DNA from: Pseudomonas sp. GM41(2012)
GTDB taxonomy: Bacteria; Pseudomonadota; Gammaproteobacteria; Pseudomonadales; Pseudomonadaceae
Assembly (NCBI RefSeq): GCF_000282315.2
Contig: NZ_AKJN02000006.1
Location: 372,001-436,000, forward strand
Direction: 5' to 3'
Length of the DNA stretch: 64,000 bases
A model generated the notes under the pieces. The model had not been told where the DNA came from, made no database searches, and was given only the letters and a program-made list of their open reading frames with translations. A program made the position numbers and the translations under genes. Of the stretch, positions 59,573 to 64,000 are shown piece after piece; position 1 is the first letter of the stretch; every line of letters begins with the position of its first letter.

Positions 59573-60619
59573 ATGACCCCTATGTTTCGTATCGTGGCCG
59601 ATGGTGCCGATATAACCGGCCTGATCAACGATCGGCTGATACAGCTCAGCACCACCGACAAGCCGGGCATGGATTCGGACACGTTCGAATTGCGCATTGA
59701 TGACCGTGATGGGCTGGTGACGTTACCCCGGCGCGGGATCGGCATTGAGATCTATCTGGGCTATGTCGAGACGGGACTGGCTCGCCTGGGCCGCTACGTG
59801 GTCGATGCGGTCACGGTGTCCGGTCCGCCGGATACGATCGTGATCAAGGGCAAGGCCAGCGACATGCGCGGCAGTGGCAAGACCGTGCGCAGCGGGAGCT
59901 GGGAGGACGTGCCGCTGTCGAAAATTGTCGGTGATATCGCCGCGCGCAACGAGTGGCAGGCGGTGTGCCCGGTGTCGACGAAGGTCGCCCGGGCGGACCA
60001 GCTCAGCGAATCGGATTTTAATTTCATCACGCGCCTGGCTAAACAGTACGACTGCACCGCCAAGGTCGCCGATGGCAAATTGTTGGTGATGCCGCGTCAG
60101 GGTGGGCAGACCGCCAGCGGCAAGGCCTTCGGTGCGATCACCCTGACGCGCCGCGACGTGAGCCGCTGGCAATTCAACCTTGAAGATCGCAACACGCACA
60201 AGTCGGTGGGGACCAAGCACCAAGACCCTAAAACCGGGAAGCTGGTGGTCGTGTCCCTGGAGAATGACGACCTGCCGGCCGGCCTGCCTTCGGTGCATAC
60301 CGATCGGCATATCTACCACAACAAGACCGCCGCCGAGGCTGCTGCCAAGGCGCGCTTGGCCGCGTTTAACCGCTCGAGCGCCGGCGTGCGTTTCGAAATG
60401 GCCGGCCGCACGGATCTGTTCGCCGAACGCTCGATCATTGCCCAGGGCTTCAAGGTCGGCCTCGATGGCGAGTACCTGACCGACTCCGTTGAGCAGGTGT
60501 ATACCCAGGCCGGCTGGTCGACCACGGTGGAGTGCAACGGCGGCAAGGCCGGCAAGGCGAAGGCCAAAGGTAAGAAACCGAAGAAGGTCGCGAAGCCGCT
60601 CAAGGTCGTGACCCTGTAA
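59573..60619 (+). CDS. Tail protein D (late control/hub protein)
   Basis: A 348-residue baseplate hub protein of the P2 gpD family (MFRIVADGADITGLINDRLI, DDRDGLVTLPRRGIGIEIYL, SESDFNFITRLAKQYD). It ends in a lysine-rich tail (about 325-348). It forms the hub with the gpV spike. ATG 59573 follows GGAAG; the frame is open nine codons upstream. Confidence 0.92.
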   Translation: MTPMFRIVADGADITGLINDRLIQLSTTDKPGMDSDTFELRIDDRDGLVTLPRRGIGIEIYLGYVETGLARLGRYVVDAVTVSGPPDTIVIKGKASDMRGSGKTVRSGSWEDVPLSKIVGDIAARNEWQAVCPVSTKVARADQLSESDFNFITRLAKQYDCTAKVADGKLLVMPRQGGQTASGKAFGAITLTRRDVSRWQFNLEDRNTHKSVGTKHQDPKTGKLVVVSLENDDLPAGLPSVHTDRHIYHNKTAAEAAAKARLAAFNRSSAGVRFEMAGRTDLFAERSIIAQGFKVGLDGEYLTDSVEQVYTQAGWSTTVECNGGKAGKAKAKGKKPKKVAKPLKVVTL

Positions 60620-60641
60620 ACGCGCCATTGCGCAATCCCTG

Positions 60642-60662
60642 ACCGCCGCGAGCGGTTTTTTT
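60642..60662 (+). terminator. Terminator-like hairpin ahead of the endolysin
   Basis: ACCGC / GCGGT stem with loop CGCGA and seven T residues, followed by CTGGAG of the endolysin. It is the sixth joint of this kind. Confidence 0.65.
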
Positions 60663-60677
60663 ATCCCTGGAGTTTGT

Positions 60678-61241
60678 ATGTCCATCACGGAACAGCAATT
60701 GCTGCGAATCCTCCCGAACGCCCGCCGCCAAGCGGGCGTTTTTGTATCCGCCCTGAACACGGCGATGGCCCATCGGCAGATCAACACACCGACGCGGCAG
60801 GCTGCGTTCCTGGCCCAAGTCGGGCACGAATCTGGTCAACTGCAGTACGTCCGGGAGCTGGGTGGCGATCAGTACCTGAGCAAATACGACACCGGCAACC
60901 TGGCTGAAAAACTGGGCAATAGCCCGGAACCGGACGGAGATGGCCAGCGCTATCGCGGTCGCGGCCTGATCCAGGTGACCGGCCGCAACAATTACCTGCG
61001 CTGCAGCTTGGCACTGTTCGGTGACGAGCGATTGTTGCGCACCCCTGAGCTGCTCGAGCAGCCGCAATGGGCGGCCGAGTCGGCGGCGTGGTTCTGGTGG
61101 GTACGTGAGCTGAACACCCTGGCGGATCGGGATGAGTTCGAAGCGATCACCCGCAAGATCAACGGGGGGCTCAATGGCCTGGCCGATCGGCTGCAACTGT
61201 GGACCCGGGCGAGGGCAGTGTTATGTGTGTCGTCGACCTGA
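60678..61241 (+). CDS. Glycoside hydrolase 19-type endolysin
   Basis: A 187-residue phage lysozyme/chitinase-like enzyme. Catalytic glutamates are likely E51 (QVGHESGQL) and E60 (YVRELGG), with the substrate region RYRGRGLIQVTGRNNY and a following WFWW block. It cuts peptidoglycan at lysis. No signal peptide, so it depends on the holin. The end overlaps the Rz gene. Confidence 0.9.
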   Translation: MSITEQQLLRILPNARRQAGVFVSALNTAMAHRQINTPTRQAAFLAQVGHESGQLQYVRELGGDQYLSKYDTGNLAEKLGNSPEPDGDGQRYRGRGLIQVTGRNNYLRCSLALFGDERLLRTPELLEQPQWAAESAAWFWWVRELNTLADRDEFEAITRKINGGLNGLADRLQLWTRARAVLCVSST

Positions 61242-61765
61242 TCCCCGCATCGTACCGGCTGTTAGCCATTGGCGTGCTGCTGACCGCATTGGCCGGCGGA
61301 TCTGCCGCGTCGGCCTGGAAGGTTCAGGACTGGCGTTACGGCCAGCAACTCGCCGAACAGGCCGGCCTGCACAAGGACGATCTGATCGCCATCAGCAACG
61401 CCACCGCTGATCAACTGCGCACGGCACAGGACCATCGTCTGGCCCTGGAGCAGCGGCTGTCGGCCAGTGAACAAACCCACTACAAGGAACTGAGCGATGC
61501 TCAACACAACCAGGCTCGCCTGCGCGATCGCCTTGCCACTGCTGATCTGCGGTTGTCGGTCCTACTCGACGCCACCGCTGCAGCCAGTGGTGACACAGTG
61601 TCAGCCGCCACCCCAACCGGCGGCGTGGTTCATGGAGGAGCGCGTGCCCAACTTGACCCAGCGAATGCTCAACGAATTATCGGCATCACCGATGCCGGCG
61701 ACCAAGGATTGATTGCCTTGGCGGCCTGTCAGGCCTACGCCAAAGAAGTCTCAACAGCGAAGTGA
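61223..61765 (+). CDS. Inner-membrane spanin Rz-like
   Basis: A 180-residue protein with an N-terminal membrane anchor (about 10-28, YRLLAIGVLLTALAGG) and a periplasmic coiled coil (about 45-115). It overlaps the endolysin by 19 bases and contains the Rz1 gene out of frame, the normal arrangement. It joins inner and outer membranes at the last lysis step. Confidence 0.85.
   Translation: MCVVDLIPASYRLLAIGVLLTALAGGSAASAWKVQDWRYGQQLAEQAGLHKDDLIAISNATADQLRTAQDHRLALEQRLSASEQTHYKELSDAQHNQARLRDRLATADLRLSVLLDATAAASGDTVSAATPTGGVVHGGARAQLDPANAQRIIGITDAGDQGLIALAACQAYAKEVSTAK
61497..61712 (+). CDS. Outer-membrane spanin lipoprotein Rz1-like, nested in Rz
   Basis: A 71-residue lipoprotein with a lipobox ending G19-C20 (IALPLLICGC) and a proline-rich short periplasmic chain (PPLQPVVTQCQPPPQP), typical of Rz1. 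It lies wholly within the Rz gene in the +1 frame. Confidence 0.88.
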   Translation: MLNTTRLACAIALPLLICGCRSYSTPPLQPVVTQCQPPPQPAAWFMEERVPNLTQRMLNELSASPMPATKD

Positions 61766-61771
61766 AAAAGA

Positions 61772-61809
61772 GCGACCGGAGTGGATGCGTCAACATCCAA
61801 CCCGGTCGC
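61772..61809. terminator. Structured hairpin between Rz and the methyltransferase
   Basis: GCGACCGG pairs with CCGGTCGC and an inner GGATG pairs with CATCC, making an interrupted 13-pair hairpin. The T run is lacking, so it may be a processing or Rho-dependent end. Confidence 0.4.
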
Positions 61810-61915
61810 CGTCCCTGCAGATTGCCCCTGCAAGTCCAGCCAAGGCTCTTACTCCGTGCACGAAGCGCGGCGAGCCTAGCACCTGTTTATCCATACAGTA
61901 AAGGCCTTGCTATCA

Positions 61916-62710
61916 ATGTCTACACCCATCATCCCTTGGATGGGCGGCAAACGCCGCCTAGCCGACCGTCTCATCCCGCTCTTCCCGCCACACGAATGCT
62001 ACGTCGAAGTCTTTGCCGGCGGTGCCGCACTCTACTTCATGCGACCCCAGGCAGCGCCGGTCGAAGTTCTCAACGACATCAACGGCGACCTGGTCACGCT
62101 GTACCGCGTCGTGCAAAACCACCTTGAAGAGTTTGTGCGCCAGTTCAAATGGGCGCTCAGCTCGCGCCAGGTGTTCGAGTGGCAGAAGATGACCCGTCCC
62201 GAAACCCTCACCGACATCCAGCGTGCCGCCCGATTCTTCTACCTGCAGCACCATGCCTTTGCCGGCAAGGTCACTGGGCAGACGTTCGGTACCGCTACAA
62301 CCGGCCCGGCTATCAACCTGCTGCGGATCGAGGAAAACCTCTCGGCCGCCTGGCAGCGCCTGTCCGGCACTTACGTCGAAAACCTCCCTTGGCTTGAATG
62401 TGCTGAACGCTATGATCGTGCCCACACCTTCCACTACATGGACCCGCCTTACTGGCAGACCGCCGGCTATGGCGTCGAATTTCCGTTTGAGAACTACGAG
62501 CGCATGGCTGACTTCATGCGGCGCTGCAAGGGCAAGGTGATGGTCAGCATCAATGACCACCCTGATATCCGCCGGGTGTTTGAGGGCTTCCACTTCGAGA
62601 CCTTGGACATCCGCTATTGCAACACCAATCAACGGCAGGGCAAGGCCGAGGTGAGTGGTGAACTGGTGATCATGAACTGGGAGCCGGCAGAGTTGGGAGG
62701 ATTGTTCTGA
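61916..62710 (+). CDS. D12-class N6-adenine DNA methyltransferase
   Basis: A 264-residue Dam-type enzyme. The SAM-binding motif region is PWMGGKRRLADRL and VEVFAGGAAL, and the catalytic motif is DPPY (residues 176-179). No partner restriction gene is present, so it probably protects phage DNA or alters gene control rather than being part of a restriction pair. ATG 61916 is favoured over TTG 61907 on spacing to AAGG. Confidence 0.88.
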   Translation: MSTPIIPWMGGKRRLADRLIPLFPPHECYVEVFAGGAALYFMRPQAAPVEVLNDINGDLVTLYRVVQNHLEEFVRQFKWALSSRQVFEWQKMTRPETLTDIQRAARFFYLQHHAFAGKVTGQTFGTATTGPAINLLRIEENLSAAWQRLSGTYVENLPWLECAERYDRAHTFHYMDPPYWQTAGYGVEFPFENYERMADFMRRCKGKVMVSINDHPDIRRVFEGFHFETLDIRYCNTNQRQGKAEVSGELVIMNWEPAELGGLF

Positions 62711-63268
62711 TCACCATGGAGCGTATCCCGGGCAACCGACACCCCAGAGCTGCAACAGCTCAGTAAGTTTTATCAAAAACTCAACGGTCGCCATAAGAAG
62801 AGTCAGCACATTCATTTTTTATTCTCGCAAAGAAATATGCCGCGCTTAATGGCGCGGTAGCTGAGAGGGAGGAAGTGAATCTGTTTTTAAACTAGTTGTT
62901 TAAAGCAGCGTTCGTCAATGGTTTATCGCAATTAATTGAACTTTAGGCGGCGAGCACGTCGGATACATTGCCCTAGGGCTATGGGTGTATATGGCGAGCG
63001 GGGATTAGGGGTATGGGTGTATATGACGAGCGAGGATTAGGGCTTTGGGTGTATATGGGGTGTTGGTTTTTCTCCGGCTGTTTATTACACGAAAAGTGGA
63101 AGTTACGTACGTACTTAAGTAAGTAACTGTCCCGCCATTTTCTGTAAGTATGGACGGAAGTAGTCGTTATTGCTGGGCTTGGCTAGTTGAAAGGGCTTAC
63201 ACATTAACGCTGTTAATTACACAAAAAGTGTAAATCATGTCGTAAACACTTCAACCGCATCGAGCTGA
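62711..63268. other. AT-rich non-coding region at the right end of the prophage
   Basis: No gene is visible in 558 bases. It contains 32-base tandem repeats (62979-63060), a near-palindrome of 28 bases at 63101-63128, and two similar segments with an ATTACACnAAAAGTG core at 63084-63101 and 63216-63233; the second forms a TTACAC/GTGTAA hairpin. The right attachment site may lie here, but no match to the left side was found. Confidence 0.6.
62979..63060. repeat. 32-base tandem repeats, two and a half copies
   Basis: Units at 62979-63010 and 63011-63042 share ATGGGTGTATAT and GGATTAGGG with only a few differences; a partial third unit (TTGGGTGTATATGG) covers 63043-63058. There are no spacers, so this is not a CRISPR array. 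Confidence 0.8.
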
Positions 63269-63961
63269 TCAAAGCAGTAATGGGTCGGCCGGTGCAATAA
63301 GTGCTGCACCCTGATTGCGGACATTGCCTACTGCGCGATCAACCTTGAACCACTCGAATGCCTCGGTCGGCTCTCCCTGAAGCAGCACTATCTGTTCGGC
63401 GCGCTCCTTGGGCGTGCCCGGGTCCAGCCATTCGCGAGCGAGTTCCGGTGATAACGTCACTGGCCGCCGGTCGTGTATGTCCACCATGCCGCCGGCGCTG
63501 TCGGCGGTGATGATGACGAAGCCATCATGCTCGCCTGGTTCGTGCTCGCCGATGGGATATTGGCCAATCGCCGCGCAGAGGATTGGTGTCCGGTCGCGGT
63601 GGCGAATTAGGTAGGGCTGTTTCTTCGGCCCGCCTTCATCAACCCACTCAAACCAGTTGTCGATCGCGATGATCGCCCGGTGTGGCCAGATCGCTCTGAA
63701 GAATGGGCCATGGGCGACTTTCTCGACCCTAGCATTGATCGGTGCGGCGCGGTCTTTGGCCCAGTGCGGGCGCCAACCCCAGCGAACCATGTCTGCGCGC
63801 AGGTATTCTCCATCCCGGTGAAAGAGGGCGAGCTGCGTGGTCGGCGCGGCGTTATAGCGCTCGAAAGGCTGGTCGCCGGCATAGTTGATTAGGGCGTTTG
63901 GGATGCTGAGTGCCGCGACGAAGTCGTGAATGCCCCGGTACTGGGAAAGGCGTCCGCACAT
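63269..63961 (-). CDS. yedK: SOS response-associated peptidase YedK/HMCES (SRAP)
   Basis: A 230-residue SRAP-domain protein. The catalytic C2 follows the initiator (MCGRLSQY), the conserved asparagine lies in PINARVEKVAHGPFF, and the late histidine in GGMVDIHDRRPV. The family forms a stable thiazolidine link to abasic sites in single-stranded DNA and protects them. It may be a host gene flanking the prophage, or prophage cargo; the window ends too soon to decide. Confidence 0.92.
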   Translation of the reverse strand: MCGRLSQYRGIHDFVAALSIPNALINYAGDQPFERYNAAPTTQLALFHRDGEYLRADMVRWGWRPHWAKDRAAPINARVEKVAHGPFFRAIWPHRAIIAIDNWFEWVDEGGPKKQPYLIRHRDRTPILCAAIGQYPIGEHEPGEHDGFVIITADSAGGMVDIHDRRPVTLSPELAREWLDPGTPKERAEQIVLLQGEPTEAFEWFKVDRAVGNVRNQGAALIAPADPLLL

Positions 63962-64000
63962 GATTGCACCCTCCGGCTGTGTATTCAGGGTAGACCAGCG

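Noticed and set aside
61916..62710. Restriction-modification system
   Set aside because: Only a methyltransferase is present; no endonuclease gene adjoins it.
62979..63060. CRISPR array
   Set aside because: Repeats are tandem without unique spacers and no cas gene is near.
63970..64000. LexA box upstream of yedK
   Set aside because: CTGTGTATTCAG has a six-base centre, whereas a LexA site needs CTG and CAG ten bases apart.

Overview
The window looks like a chromosome segment of a denitrifying or nitrate-respiring Pseudomonas, most likely of the fluorescens lineage. The evidence is the narXL / narK1K2GHJI layout with dnr alongside, split anaerobic nrdDG genes, REP-type palindromes, GC-rich codon use and many Pseudomonas-type intergenic repeats.

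Bases 1-25058 are host core or near-core genes. A Dnr-type Crp/FNR regulator and a small DGC-type zinc-binding protein sit beside narL-narX (all minus strand). Divergent from them runs narK1-narK2-narG-narH-narJ-narI, a parvulin-type peptidyl-prolyl isomerase and moaA, giving a complete membrane-bound nitrate reductase system with its sensor, transporters, chaperones and molybdopterin start enzyme. The 4304-4608 divergent promoter carries NarL-like inverted heptamers and an Anr/Dnr box. A perfect Anr/FNR box precedes the next anaerobic unit, class III ribonucleotide reductase, in which the catalytic chain and the glycyl-radical tail are separate genes (nrdD, a 55-codon gene, nrdG). Then come a chemoreceptor, an ftrABCD ferrous-iron uptake operon behind a Fur-like box, and two small hypothetical genes.

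Bases 25262-29686 are a lower-GC accessory strip starting at a tRNA-Cys(GCA) gene. It holds two paralogous cysteine-rich secreted proteins, a third secreted protein convergent with them, a 180-bp MITE-like element with perfect inverted ends, and a HEPN/AbiJ-like gene likely to act in phage defence.

Bases 29687-62710 are a largely intact prophage. The leftward early operon (minus strand) has an S24-type repressor next to cro, an antirepressor, a PrtN-like activator, an HD nucleotidase, DUF4224 and a tyrosine integrase. The rightward part has a CII-like regulator, a zinc-finger protein, a Toprim/VapE primase-helicase, a possible antiterminator, holin, lambda-like head genes (terminase, gpW, portal, ClpP-type protease, decoration, capsid), a Mu/P2-like contractile tail (baseplate V-W-J-I, fibre, sheath, tube, a frameshifted chaperone pair, tape measure, U, X, D), GH19 endolysin, nested Rz/Rz1 and an orphan adenine methyltransferase. 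A row of five 11-bp-phased repeats just upstream of the holin is a good candidate binding array for the PrtN-like protein. Short terminator-like hairpins directly ahead of ribosome-binding sites recur at module joints.

Bases 62711-63268 are AT-rich and non-coding, with 32-bp tandem repeats, followed by a yedK (SRAP) gene. I could not identify attL and attR, so the exact prophage ends remain open.
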